64,000 bases of DNA. Source: Bifidobacterium choloepi. Lineage in GTDB: Bacteria; Actinomycetota; Actinomycetes; Actinomycetales; Bifidobacteriaceae. The stretch lies in NCBI RefSeq assembly GCF_010667615.1, contig NZ_VYSG01000002.1, positions 295,848 through 359,847 of the forward strand, written 5' to 3'. Position 1 is the stretch's first letter. Every line of letters starts with the position of its first letter. The notes beneath the pieces are model-generated. The model made no database searches. It worked only from the letters and a program-made list of their open reading frames with translations, and was not told the DNA's origin. The translations under genes and the position numbers were made by a program. Below are positions 45,778 through 54,155 of the stretch, in pieces.

Positions 45778-46896
45778 ATGGCATTGAAATCGACCGACGA
45801 GCCGCTGTCGCTGACGTACCGGCTGGCGCTGCTCGACCTCGACGGCGTCGTCTACCGCGGCAAGAACCCGGTGCCGCGCGCCGCCGAGAACATCCGCACC
45901 GCCGAGGCGTTCGGCATGACGATCGAATACACGACGAACAACTCGTCGCGCATGCAGGCGACGGTCGCCGACCAGCTGCGCGGCTTCGACCTCGACGTCG
46001 AGCCGCACCAGGTCATCACGTCGTCCGTCGTCGCGGCCCGCATGGTCGCCAAGGCGTGCACGCCCGGCGCGAAGGTGCTGGTCCTCGGCGCGGAGCACCT
46101 GCGTGACGAAGTGGGCAAGCAGGGACTCGTCGTCGTCGACGGCCTCGAGGACCCCGTCGCGCTGGCCGGCGACGACGACCCGGCGACGGCCAGCGGCATC
46201 GAGGCGGCCATCCAGGGATGGTATCCGGAGATGACATGGAACCAGATGGCGCAGGTCGCCTACGCCGTCGAGGCCGGCGCGCGCTACTACGTGACGAACC
46301 GCGACCTGACGATTCCGCGCGAGCTCGGCATCGCGCCGGGCTGCGGCTCGATGATCCAGGCCGTCGTCAACGCGACCGGCGTCGAACCGGTCTCGTCGGC
46401 CGGCAAGCCCGAATCGGCGATGTACGACGAGGCCCGCGAACTGGCCGCCGCGCCGGGGGAGGACCTCGTCTCGGTCGCCCAGTCGCTGGCGATCGGCGAC
46501 CGGCTGGACACCGACATCGAGGCCGGCAACCGTGGCGGCTACGATTCGCTGTGCGTGCTGACCGGCGTCACGTCGCCGGCCATGCTGATGACGGCGCCGC
46601 CGAAGCTGCGCCCGACCTACATCTCGCTCGACCTCGACGGCCTCAACGATCCGGCGCCGGCCGTCGCGCGCGACGCCGGTTCCGGCTCGCTCGACAGCGG
46701 CATGGACGGCGTCTCGTGGACATGCCGCGACGCGCGCGCGACGTTCGTCGCCGCCGATCGCGCCGTCGTCGTTTCCGACGCCCACTCCGTCGACGGCCTG
46801 CGCGCCGCCTGCGCGCTGTGCTGGGAGCTGGCCGACGCCGGCCTCGACGTCGCCGCGCTGACGCTGCCCGAATTCATCCTGGAGCCCAATGACTGA
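45778..46896 (+). CDS. HAD-superfamily phosphatase (NagD-like, class IIA)
   Basis: The 372-residue protein has the HAD motifs: ALLDLDGVVYRGKNPVPRAAE (motif I with the Asp nucleophile), EYTTNNSSRM (motif II), VSSAGKPESAMYDEA (Lys) and AIGDRLDTDIEAGNRGGYDSLCVLTGVTS (motif IV). It resembles NagD/4-nitrophenylphosphatase proteins encoded beside tlyA in actinobacteria (Rv1692 type, glycerol-3-phosphate phosphatase in Mycobacterium). A ~110-residue C-terminal domain follows. AAGGAG lies seven bases before the ATG. It overlaps tlyA by eight bases. Confidence 0.9.
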   Translation: MALKSTDEPLSLTYRLALLDLDGVVYRGKNPVPRAAENIRTAEAFGMTIEYTTNNSSRMQATVADQLRGFDLDVEPHQVITSSVVAARMVAKACTPGAKVLVLGAEHLRDEVGKQGLVVVDGLEDPVALAGDDDPATASGIEAAIQGWYPEMTWNQMAQVAYAVEAGARYYVTNRDLTIPRELGIAPGCGSMIQAVVNATGVEPVSSAGKPESAMYDEARELAAAPGEDLVSVAQSLAIGDRLDTDIEAGNRGGYDSLCVLTGVTSPAMLMTAPPKLRPTYISLDLDGLNDPAPAVARDAGSGSLDSGMDGVSWTCRDARATFVAADRAVVVSDAHSVDGLRAACALCWELADAGLDVAALTLPEFILEPND

Positions 46897-47755
46897 ACCG
46901 ACCGGATTGCCCGGAGCCGTTGCCGGCACGGTCCGCCTCGACTGCGCGCTTGTCGACCTCGGACTCGTCGGGACGCGCGCCAAGGCGCAGCGCCTCGTCA
47001 GGGCCGGCGCCGTGCGCGTCGGCGGTCCAGACGGCCGCGTGGAAACGAAACCGTCGGCCAAGGTGCTGCTCGTGGTGAACTCGGACGGCAACGTCGTGGC
47101 CGCCGAGGACCTCGTCGTCAACAAGGGCGACGACTACGTGTCCCGCGGCGCGCTGAAGCTCGAGGGCGCGTTCGCCGCGTTCGGCGAAGGCGGCACGCTG
47201 GAGGCCTCCGGAGAACTGGCCGCCGCCGACGCGCTCAAGCCGGCGGCCGGACTGCGCTGCCTCGACATCGGCGCGTCGACCGGAGGATTCTGCGACGTAT
47301 TGCTGCGACGGGGCGCCGTGTCCGTCATCGCGCTCGACGTCGGCCACGGACAGCTCGATCCGAGGATCGCCGGCGATGCCAGGATCATCGAGATGAGCGG
47401 CGTCAACATTCGCGACGTGACGGCCGGCGACCTGCCGTACCGTCCCGAACTGATCGTCTCCGACGTCTCGTTCATCTCGCTGACCTACGTGCTGCCCGTC
47501 GCCGCGGCGATCGCCGCCGACGGCGCGCAGATGGTCTTCCTCGTCAAGCCGCAGTTCGAGGTCGGCCGCGAGCATCTGGGCAAGAACGGCATCGTGACGG
47601 ACGAATCGTGCCGACTGGCGGCACTCGACAAGGTGACCGCCTGCGCCAGGGCCAACGGACTGACAGTCCTCGCCACGGCTCCGAGCCCGATCGAGGGCAC
47701 CCACGGCAACGCGGAATACCTGATGCTCGTGCGCAAGCCGCAGGACGGACAATAG
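46889..47755 (+). CDS. tlyA: TlyA-type rRNA 2'-O-methyltransferase / hemolysin family
   Basis: TlyA methylates ribose in 16S and 23S rRNA in Mycobacterium and sets capreomycin sensitivity there. The 288-residue protein has an N-terminal S4 domain (RLDCALVDLGLVGTRAKAQRLVRAG), the linker KGDDYVSRGALKLEGAF, and an FtsJ-like methyltransferase domain (LDIGASTGGFCDVLLRRG for SAM, ALDVGHGQLDPRI, VSDVSFISLTYVLP, FLVKPQFEVGRE). The catalytic K-D-K-E residues appear present. It overlaps the HAD gene, so the two are coupled. Confidence 0.94.
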   Translation: MTEPTGLPGAVAGTVRLDCALVDLGLVGTRAKAQRLVRAGAVRVGGPDGRVETKPSAKVLLVVNSDGNVVAAEDLVVNKGDDYVSRGALKLEGAFAAFGEGGTLEASGELAAADALKPAAGLRCLDIGASTGGFCDVLLRRGAVSVIALDVGHGQLDPRIAGDARIIEMSGVNIRDVTAGDLPYRPELIVSDVSFISLTYVLPVAAAIAADGAQMVFLVKPQFEVGREHLGKNGIVTDESCRLAALDKVTACARANGLTVLATAPSPIEGTHGNAEYLMLVRKPQDGQ

Positions 47756-47824
47756 CGGCCCGTCGCGCGAATCGTGCAGGGGAGGGAGAATACTAGATGA
47801 CAGGAACCGACGAAAGGACTGGCG

Positions 47825-48475
47825 ATGGCCGACAGTAGAAGCGTACTCGTGGTGGGACTGGGACGATTCGGCAGCGCCGTGGCGACCACCCTGGATTCGA
47901 TGGGGCAGGACGTCCTCGCCGTCGACAAGGATCCGGTGCTCGTCAATCGCTGGTCGTCGCAGATCCCGACGGTCCAGGCGGACATGACCGACGTCATCGC
48001 CGTCGAGCAGCTCAACGCCTCCGACTTCGACACCGCCGTCGTCGCCATCGGCGACTCGGTCGAGGCGTCCGTCATCACGGCCGGCAACCTGCTCGACGCC
48101 GGCATCTCCGACATCTGGGCCAAGTCGGTCTCGAAGGAGCACGCCCGCATCCTGCAGCGCATCGGCGCCCGGCACATCGTCAACGCCGAGACCGACGCCG
48201 GCAAGCGCGTCGGCCACCTCGTCTCCGGCAACTATCTCGACTACATCGAGCTCGAGGGCGCCTACAACGTCGTCAAGATCCACACGCCGGTGCACCTGAT
48301 CGGCTACACGATCGGCGACGCGAAGGTCCTCGAGCGCTACGGCATCACCGTCGTCGGCATCAAGTCGCCGGGCCACGAATTCGAATACGGCTCGCGCGAC
48401 CTCGTCATGCACCGCAACGACGAACTCATCATCATGGGCAAGCAGGACCAGATCGACAACTTCATCCGCGGCTAG
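47825..48475 (+). CDS. Potassium uptake regulatory subunit, TrkA/KtrA type
   Basis: The 216-residue protein is a single RCK module. An N-terminal Rossmann domain (VLVVGLGRFGSAVATTLDSMG, VDKDPVLVNRW) is followed by an RCK-C domain (HTPVHLIGYTIGDAKVLERYGITVVGIKS). The length and single domain fit KtrA, which forms a ring gating the KtrB pore in response to ATP/ADP or NAD(H). TACTAG at 47791-47796 is a possible -10. The pore gene lies immediately downstream but on the opposite strand, so they are not one operon. Confidence 0.92.
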   Translation: MADSRSVLVVGLGRFGSAVATTLDSMGQDVLAVDKDPVLVNRWSSQIPTVQADMTDVIAVEQLNASDFDTAVVAIGDSVEASVITAGNLLDAGISDIWAKSVSKEHARILQRIGARHIVNAETDAGKRVGHLVSGNYLDYIELEGAYNVVKIHTPVHLIGYTIGDAKVLERYGITVVGIKSPGHEFEYGSRDLVMHRNDELIIMGKQDQIDNFIRG

Positions 48476-48501
48476 TCTTCCGAACGCAAACTCTTTCCAG
48501 G

Positions 48502-48540
48502 ATGTCGAGAACCCGGGCCGTCAGCCCGGGTTCTCGACAT
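48502..48540. terminator. 17-bp perfect hairpin between the two potassium-uptake genes
   Basis: ATGTCGAGAACCCGGGC (48502-48518) is perfectly complementary to 48524-48540 with loop CGTCA. It serves both convergent genes. Confidence 0.85.
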
Positions 48541-48579
48541 TGAAGAGGAAGTGGATGGACAGGGCCGGCCGTCGACGAT

Positions 48580-50070
48580 TCAGCCGACGACGATCTCGTC
48601 GGTCGGATAGCGCACGGCCTCGATGTTGCCGGGGCGGCTGACCGCGTAGGCGAGCGTCATCGGGCCGAGACGCCCGACGACCATCGTGGCCGCCATGATG
48701 TACAGCGCGGCCGGATGCGTGGCGGTGTCCACGCCGATCGAGTAGCCGCCGAGGCCGAACGCCGAGCAGGAATCGAACAGCGCGTTCGTGAACGACGCGC
48801 CGGTGATCAGCATGAGCGCGAGCGACGCGACGAAGACGAGACCGAAGCAGGCCGTCGTGATCGAGACGGCAGTCATGATCACCTTCGTGTGGATGCGGCG
48901 GTGGAAGACGGTGATGTCGGTGTGGCCGGAGAACGACGTCTTGCACACGAGCAGCATGACGGCGAACGTCGTCACGCGGATGCCGCCGGCCGTCGACGTC
49001 GAGCCGCCGCCGATGAACATGACGGCGCTCATGAAGACCTTCGTCGGCTCGCCGACTTCGGGCACCCACGACAGGTCGAAGCCCGACGACCTCGGCATGA
49101 CGGCGGCGACGACGGCGCGGCGCAGGTGCGCCTCGACGTCGGCGTTGGCGAACAGCGTCTGGTTGTTCCACTCGACGACGAGGAACCAGACAAGCGAGCA
49201 CAGGACGATGGCGAACGTCGTGACGAGCGTGACCTTGGTGTGCAGGTTCCAGCGGCGCGGGGACTGGTGCTTGCGCGCCGTGCGCAGGATGTTGAGGATG
49301 ACCGGGAAGCCGAGCGTGCCGCAGAATGCCGACAGGACGATCGGCATGCCGACGGCCCAGTTGTCGACATACAGTCCCGCGCCGTCCGGCGTGAAGCCGG
49401 CGTTGTTGTACGCCATGACGGCGAAGAACAGGGACTCCCACAGCGCCTTGCCGGCATTGTTGTTGTTGACGTGCAGCAGGCCGGGCAGCAGTGCGATGAA
49501 CGTGATGATTTCGATCGAGAACGACGTCGCGAGCACGACGGTCAGGACGCCGCGGATCTCGGACAGCTTGTTCGTGCCCAGCTCGCTGGCCGTCAGCAGC
49601 CGCTGCGTTGCCTTGAGATGGTGGTTGACGGCCAGCGCGATCAGCGACGCGAACGTCATGACGCCGAGGCCGCCGAGCTGGACGGCGAAGATCAGGACGC
49701 CCTGGCCGAACATCGTCCAGTGGGTGGTCGTGTTCACCATCGCGATGCCGCACGTCGACAGCGCCGAGACGGCCGTGAAGAACGCGGTGTGGAATGGCGT
49801 GGCGTCGCCGGGCTGCGTGGCGCAGGGCAGCATCAGCAGCGACGTGACGACGGTGATCAGCAGGACGAAGTATAGCGTCGTCAGGCGGCCGGGATGCGAA
49901 TTGAGACGATAGGTCCAGCTGCGCTTGCGTGCCCGCTTCTCCTCGGCGGCCTCGCGCTCGAAGACGTCGCCGGAGAACCACCAGGACAGCCCCTCGGAAT
50001 TCTCCGAATTCGACTGCGCCTCGTCGAAGAGGAGGTCGACCGGTTCCCTGCGGTCCATGTCGTCTGCCAT
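48580..50070 (-). CDS. Potassium uptake channel, TrkH/KtrB type
   Basis: The 496-residue membrane protein carries a ~70-residue charged N-terminal part and then about 8-10 membrane segments with four degenerate P-loops. Visible filter-like segments include AVSALSTCGIAM, AVMAYNNAGFTPDG, GGGSTSTAGGIRVTTF and SCSAFGLGGYSIG. TAHPAALYIMAATMVVGRLGPMTL is the family C-terminus. With the RCK protein encoded convergently it should form a Ktr-type K+ (or Na+-coupled K+) importer. The ATG at 50070 diverges from nadK. Confidence 0.93.
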   Translation of the reverse strand: MADDMDRREPVDLLFDEAQSNSENSEGLSWWFSGDVFEREAAEEKRARKRSWTYRLNSHPGRLTTLYFVLLITVVTSLLMLPCATQPGDATPFHTAFFTAVSALSTCGIAMVNTTTHWTMFGQGVLIFAVQLGGLGVMTFASLIALAVNHHLKATQRLLTASELGTNKLSEIRGVLTVVLATSFSIEIITFIALLPGLLHVNNNNAGKALWESLFFAVMAYNNAGFTPDGAGLYVDNWAVGMPIVLSAFCGTLGFPVILNILRTARKHQSPRRWNLHTKVTLVTTFAIVLCSLVWFLVVEWNNQTLFANADVEAHLRRAVVAAVMPRSSGFDLSWVPEVGEPTKVFMSAVMFIGGGSTSTAGGIRVTTFAVMLLVCKTSFSGHTDITVFHRRIHTKVIMTAVSITTACFGLVFVASLALMLITGASFTNALFDSCSAFGLGGYSIGVDTATHPAALYIMAATMVVGRLGPMTLAYAVSRPGNIEAVRYPTDEIVVG

Positions 50071-50178
50071 CGTGCCTCGCCGTCATCCTTGTGCGTCCGT
50101 GGCGCCGGGACGGCGCCGGCCGGACGATTGAACTTTTCCATTGTACAGATGTCGTTGGTCAGCCTTCCGGTTTGCGGT

Positions 50179-50184
50179 TAGGAT
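50179..50184 (+). promoter_or_regulatory. -10-like TAGGAT upstream of nadK
   Basis: GGTTAGGATGG lies 70 bases before the nadK ATG in the divergent spacer. It is one substitution from the TAGANT motif. Confidence 0.35.
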
Positions 50185-50253
50185 GGGTAGGGAATTGTCG
50201 GGCAGGAGCCGGCTCCGCGCCGAAGCGGACCGGCACGAGTCGGGGGGAACCGG

Positions 50254-51252
50254 ATGGGACAGCGCAAGGTCGTCGTCGTCACGCACGAGAAGCTGCAGGA
50301 GAGCGGCAACGTCGTCCAGCGGGCGGTGACGAAGTTGCGGGAGAGCGGCTTCGACGTGTCGATCGTCGACAACATCGACGCGCCGGACTTCGGCACCGTG
50401 CCGCCGACCTGCGGCGAGGACACCGAAATCGTCGTCGTGCTGGGCGGCGACGGCACGATCCTGCGCGCCGCCGAGCTGGTCCACTGCACCGACGTGCCGA
50501 TCGTCGGCATCAACATGGGCCATGTCGGCTTCCTCGCCGAATTCGAGAGCTTCCAGATGGAGGAGGCCATCCGGCGCGTCGTCGACCGCGACTATTCGGT
50601 CGAGGAACGCCTGACCGCCCACGTCGACGTCTGGCTGCCGGGCGCGGACGAGCCGATTTCCGACTGGGCGCTCAACGACGTGACGATCGAGCGCGCCGAC
50701 CGCGGCAAGATGGTCGAGCTGTCCGTCGACGTCGACGGCGTGGAGATGAGCTCGTTCGGCTGCGACGGCGTCATCGTCTCGACGCCGACGGGCTCGACGG
50801 CCTACGCGTTCTCGGCCGGCGGCCCGATTGTCTGGCCGGACGTCCAGTGCATCCTCATGGTGCCTCTGGCCGCCCACGCGCTGTTCGCGCGGCCGCTCGT
50901 CATCGGCTCGCACTCGACGTTCTCGTTCATGATCTCGGAAGACTCGACGTCGGACGGCTGGATCTGCTGCGATGGACGCCGCAAGCGCGCGCTGCCGAAG
51001 GGCACGAGGATCGACATCCGGCAATCGTCGAGCTGGCTGAAGCTCGTCTCGCTATCCGGCACGCCGTTCACGTCCAGGCTCGTGACGAAGTTCGACCTGC
51101 CGGTCGTCGGATGGCGCGAGCAGCGGCATTACGATCCGAACCGCACGGCCGTCTCCGGCGAATGCGAACGGCCCGACGGCTACGCGGGCTGCGACGGCGA
51201 CGGCGGAAGGATCGATCCGGATGCCGCGATGAAGGCGCGCATCGACGACTGA
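50254..51252 (+). CDS. nadK: NAD kinase
   Basis: NadK makes NADP from NAD. The 332-residue protein has the GGDGT motif in VVLGGDGTILRAAEL (Gly64-Gly67 region), NMGHVGFLAEFE, LNDVTIERAD, and the Gly-rich CDGVIVSTPTGSTAYAFSAGGPI. The C-terminal ~35 residues are a polar extension. A purine-rich GTCGGGGGG precedes the ATG at a good distance. The position between tlyA and recN is the ancestral actinobacterial order, apart from the intervening potassium genes. Confidence 0.96.
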   Translation: MGQRKVVVVTHEKLQESGNVVQRAVTKLRESGFDVSIVDNIDAPDFGTVPPTCGEDTEIVVVLGGDGTILRAAELVHCTDVPIVGINMGHVGFLAEFESFQMEEAIRRVVDRDYSVEERLTAHVDVWLPGADEPISDWALNDVTIERADRGKMVELSVDVDGVEMSSFGCDGVIVSTPTGSTAYAFSAGGPIVWPDVQCILMVPLAAHALFARPLVIGSHSTFSFMISEDSTSDGWICCDGRRKRALPKGTRIDIRQSSSWLKLVSLSGTPFTSRLVTKFDLPVVGWREQRHYDPNRTAVSGECERPDGYAGCDGDGGRIDPDAAMKARIDD

Positions 51253-51279
51253 CATGCCGATCCCGGACATAGAAAATTT

Positions 51280-51319
51280 GTTCGAAATTAGAACATGCGT
51301 TCGAATTCTGTGCTAGACT
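51280..51319 (+). promoter_or_regulatory. LexA (SOS) box and promoter of recN
   Basis: AGAACATGCGTTCGA (51290-51304) closely fits the Gram-positive LexA site CGAAC-N4-GTTCG. A second palindrome, GTTC-GAAATTA-GAAC (51280-51294), overlaps its left half. TAGACT (51314-51319) is the -10, so the box covers the -35 position. LexA would repress recN until DNA damage. Confidence 0.82.
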
Positions 51320-51385
51320 GATTCCCGTCATCGTCACGGCGGACCGTCCGCCGGACCGCGGCGAAACGGAAAGGAATCGGTCGCC

Positions 51386-53215
51386 ATGCTCGAGGAACTG
51401 GAATTGCACGACCTGGGCCCAATCCGTGCCGCCAGGCTCGTCCCTGCAGCCGGCATGACGGCCATCACCGGCGAGACCGGCGCCGGCAAGTCGATGCTGC
51501 TCAGCGCACTCAAGCTCATTTCCGGCGCCGGCGCCGACGCCGGCCGCGTGCGGCCCGGCAGCGCCTGCGCCTGGGCGCAGGGCGTCTTCGCCGTCGCCGG
51601 CGACCACGCGGCCGTCGCCCTGGCCGAGGACGCCGGCAGTCCCGTCGAGGACGGCGAGCTGTTCCTGTCCCGCCGCGTGCCGGCCGCCAGGGCGGGCAGC
51701 AAGTCGGGCAGGTCGAGGGCCGTGCTCGGCGGCAAGACGGTGCCGCGCTCGGTCCTCGAGCACGTCGCCCGCGAACTCGTCACGATTCACGGCCAGGCCG
51801 ACCAGCTGCGCATCGCCTCGCCGGTGCGCCAGCGCGAATTCCTCGACGACTACGCCGGCAACGGCGACCTGAAGCGCCAGTACGCCGCCGACTGGAGCGC
51901 CTACATGGCTGTCGAGGACAAGCTGACGCGGCTGACGACGCAGCAGGCCCAGATGCGCCAGCAGGCCGACTACCTGCGCGACTCGATCGCACAGATCGAC
52001 CGCGTCGACCCGCACGACGGCGAACTCGAGGAACTCAAGGAACGCCGTGACCGCATCGAGAATGCCGCGCAGGTATCCGAAGCCGTCGTGCACGCGCTGG
52101 CGCTGCTCGACTCGTCCTCCGTGCCGTCGATGGACAACGGCAGCGACGCGCCGGACGCCACGGGCTGCGTCGCCGGGGCGATCGGCGCGCTCGAGGCCGC
52201 GCACGTGCCCGGCGTCTTCGACGGGGCGCTCGCGGCGCTGGCCGACGTGCAGTCGGCCCTGTCGGAAGTGTCGTTTGCGCTGAGCGGCAAGATCGACGAC
52301 GAACTCGGCGCCGGCGACCTCGACATGCTCAACGGACGCATCCACGAACTCAACGAACTGTGCCTGCGCTGGGGGCCGGAACTGTCCGACGTCATCCGCT
52401 GGCGCGACCAGGCGGCCTTCGACGTCGAGGACCTGGACGCCTCGCCGGAAAAGCTCGCCGACCTCGAGGAGCAGCGCGACCGCCGCTACGCCGCCGCGTT
52501 GAAGACGGCGAAGCGCCTGTCGAGAAGCCGCGCGAAGGCGGCGGCGGCGCTGTCCGCGACGGTCACCGGCGAACTCGGCGAACTGGCGATGCCTGGCGCG
52601 TCGCTCGACATCGCCGTCAGCGAGCGCCGCGGCTCCGCGCCGCTCGACGGCACCGGCGCCGACGACGTCGAATTCCTGTTCACGCCGTTCCCGTCATCGC
52701 CGAAGCTGCCGATGGGCAAGAGCGCGTCGGGCGGCGAACTGTCGCGCCTCATGCTCGCGCTCGAGCTCGCCTCGGCCGAGACGGCCGTCGGCCGTGCCGG
52801 TCATGCCGCCAGTTCCGGCGACGCCGCACGCCCGGTGCCGCCGATGACATTCATCTTCGACGAGATCGACGCCGGCGTCGGCGGCAAGGCGGCCGTCGAG
52901 CTCGGACGCAGGCTCGCCAGGCTCGCCCGGTCCGCCCAGGTCATCGTCGTCACGCACCTCGCGCAGGTCGCGTCGTGGGCCGACGCCCAGTACGTCGTGA
53001 CGAAGACGACGGCGTCCGGCGACGATTCCCATGCCGCCGGCCGCCGGTCCGACGACAGCGTGACGCTTCCGGCCACCGAGACGACCGTCCAGGCCGTCGA
53101 CGGCGACGACCGCGTCCGCGAGATCGCCCGCATGCTCTCCGGCACCGAATCGTCGACGAGCCGCAAGCACGCCCGCGAGCTGCTGGCCTCGAGCACGCTG
53201 GAACACGCGGCCTGA
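51386..53215 (+). CDS. recN: DNA repair protein RecN
   Basis: RecN is an SMC-like ATPase acting early in double-strand break repair. The 609-residue protein has Walker A ITGETGAGKSMLL near residue 29, an RecN-type Q-loop region ELVTIHGQADQLRI, a short coiled-coil middle, SGGELSRLMLALELA (signature) and Walker B FIFDEIDAGVGGKAAVELG, followed by VIVVTHLAQVASWAD. An Ala/Ser-rich insertion between signature and Walker B, and another Asp/Ser stretch after the H-loop, make it slightly long. The ATG at 51386 has GAAAGGA upstream. An SOS box controls it. Confidence 0.96.
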   Translation: MLEELELHDLGPIRAARLVPAAGMTAITGETGAGKSMLLSALKLISGAGADAGRVRPGSACAWAQGVFAVAGDHAAVALAEDAGSPVEDGELFLSRRVPAARAGSKSGRSRAVLGGKTVPRSVLEHVARELVTIHGQADQLRIASPVRQREFLDDYAGNGDLKRQYAADWSAYMAVEDKLTRLTTQQAQMRQQADYLRDSIAQIDRVDPHDGELEELKERRDRIENAAQVSEAVVHALALLDSSSVPSMDNGSDAPDATGCVAGAIGALEAAHVPGVFDGALAALADVQSALSEVSFALSGKIDDELGAGDLDMLNGRIHELNELCLRWGPELSDVIRWRDQAAFDVEDLDASPEKLADLEEQRDRRYAAALKTAKRLSRSRAKAAAALSATVTGELGELAMPGASLDIAVSERRGSAPLDGTGADDVEFLFTPFPSSPKLPMGKSASGGELSRLMLALELASAETAVGRAGHAASSGDAARPVPPMTFIFDEIDAGVGGKAAVELGRRLARLARSAQVIVVTHLAQVASWADAQYVVTKTTASGDDSHAAGRRSDDSVTLPATETTVQAVDGDDRVREIARMLSGTESSTSRKHARELLASSTLEHAA

Positions 53216-53262
53216 CGCGATCGGCTGCCGGAACGGCTCGCGGGTCGCCGTTGCTGTTCTGC

Positions 53263-53268
53263 TAGATT
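53263..53268 (+). promoter_or_regulatory. -10 TAGATT for the HAD hydrolase gene
   Basis: GCTAGATTGAAG repeats the TAGANT hexamer pattern, about 74 bases before the ATG at 53342. Confidence 0.4.
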
Positions 53269-53341
53269 GAAGTGATCCGCGGCCGCGGGTTCGCGGGGCT
53301 CCGCAACGACGGGGAGACCGACGACGAGGAAGGGGACGACG

Positions 53342-54058
53342 ATGAGCGACCAGTACCGGACCGACCACTGCTTCACCGGCCACGACGGAGGTTCCGGCGC
53401 CGCCGTCGACAACGACGGCAAGGCCGCGATCCTCGACCTCGACGGCACGCTGCTCGACTCGATGGGTGTCTGGGAGCAGGTCGACTACGAATTCCTATCG
53501 CGGCGAGGATTCGTCGTGCCGGACGACTACATGCTGACGATCGCCGCCATGCAGTTCCGCGAGATCGCCGACTACACGATCGACCGCTTCGGCCTGCGCG
53601 ACTCGCCGGAGGACCTGATGCGCGAATGGTCCGAACTGGCCGCCGACTCCTACGCCCACGACGTGCCGCTCAAGGACGGCGCCTACGACTACCTGTGCGA
53701 GCTCAAGGACAGCGGCGCGAAGCTGGCAGTCGCGACGACGCTGTCGCGGGACCTGCGCGAGCCGGCGCTCGACAACCTCGGCGTGCGCGACCTGTTCGAC
53801 GCCGTCGTCGACGTCGACATGGCCGGCGCCGGCAAGAAGGAGCCGGCCATCTACCATCTCGCCGCCGACCTGCTCGGCGTCGAGGCCGCCGACTGCACCG
53901 TCTTCGAGGACATCCTCGTCGCCATCGAGTCGGCGAAGTCGATCGGCATGCGGGCGTGGGCGATGTACGATTCGTCCTCGGAAGACGACTGGCCGGCCAT
54001 CTGCGCCGTCGCCGACGGCACGCTCAAGGACTTCACGACGGCGCCGCGGCAACTTTAG
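53342..54058 (+). CDS. HAD-superfamily hydrolase, beta-phosphoglucomutase/phosphatase type
   Basis: The 238-residue protein has motif I AAILDLDGTLLDSMGVW (Asp32 nucleophile, Asp34), a helical cap, motif II in KLAVATTLSR, the Lys in GAGKKEPAIYHLAADLLGV and motif IV VFEDILVAIESAKSIGMRAWA. It belongs to HAD subfamily IA, with beta-phosphoglucomutase and small sugar-phosphate phosphatases. The first ~25 residues are an unrelated polar leader. The substrate is unknown and no sugar pathway genes adjoin. It converges on thrC. Confidence 0.88.
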   Translation: MSDQYRTDHCFTGHDGGSGAAVDNDGKAAILDLDGTLLDSMGVWEQVDYEFLSRRGFVVPDDYMLTIAAMQFREIADYTIDRFGLRDSPEDLMREWSELAADSYAHDVPLKDGAYDYLCELKDSGAKLAVATTLSRDLREPALDNLGVRDLFDAVVDVDMAGAGKKEPAIYHLAADLLGVEAADCTVFEDILVAIESAKSIGMRAWAMYDSSSEDDWPAICAVADGTLKDFTTAPRQL

Positions 54059-54067
54059 CCGCCGAAA

Positions 54068-54124
54068 TGCAGGAAGGCGGCATGATCCCGTGCAACGAAC
54101 ACGGGGTCATGCCGCCTTCCTGCA
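54068..54124. terminator. 25-bp hairpin between convergent HAD and thrC genes
   Basis: Arms 54068-54092 and 54100-54124 pair over 25 positions with a single imperfect pair and a 7-base loop. An A-run follows on the plus strand. It should terminate both genes. Confidence 0.85.
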
Positions 54125-54155
54125 GAAAAATGCCGGTCCGGGTGGGAAGTATTCC

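Noticed and set aside
43846..47124. A 1092-codon minus-strand frame opposite the RG-rich protein, HAD and tlyA
   Set aside because: Its Val/Ala repeats simply reflect the complement of Gly/Arg codons; three recognisable genes occupy the other strand.
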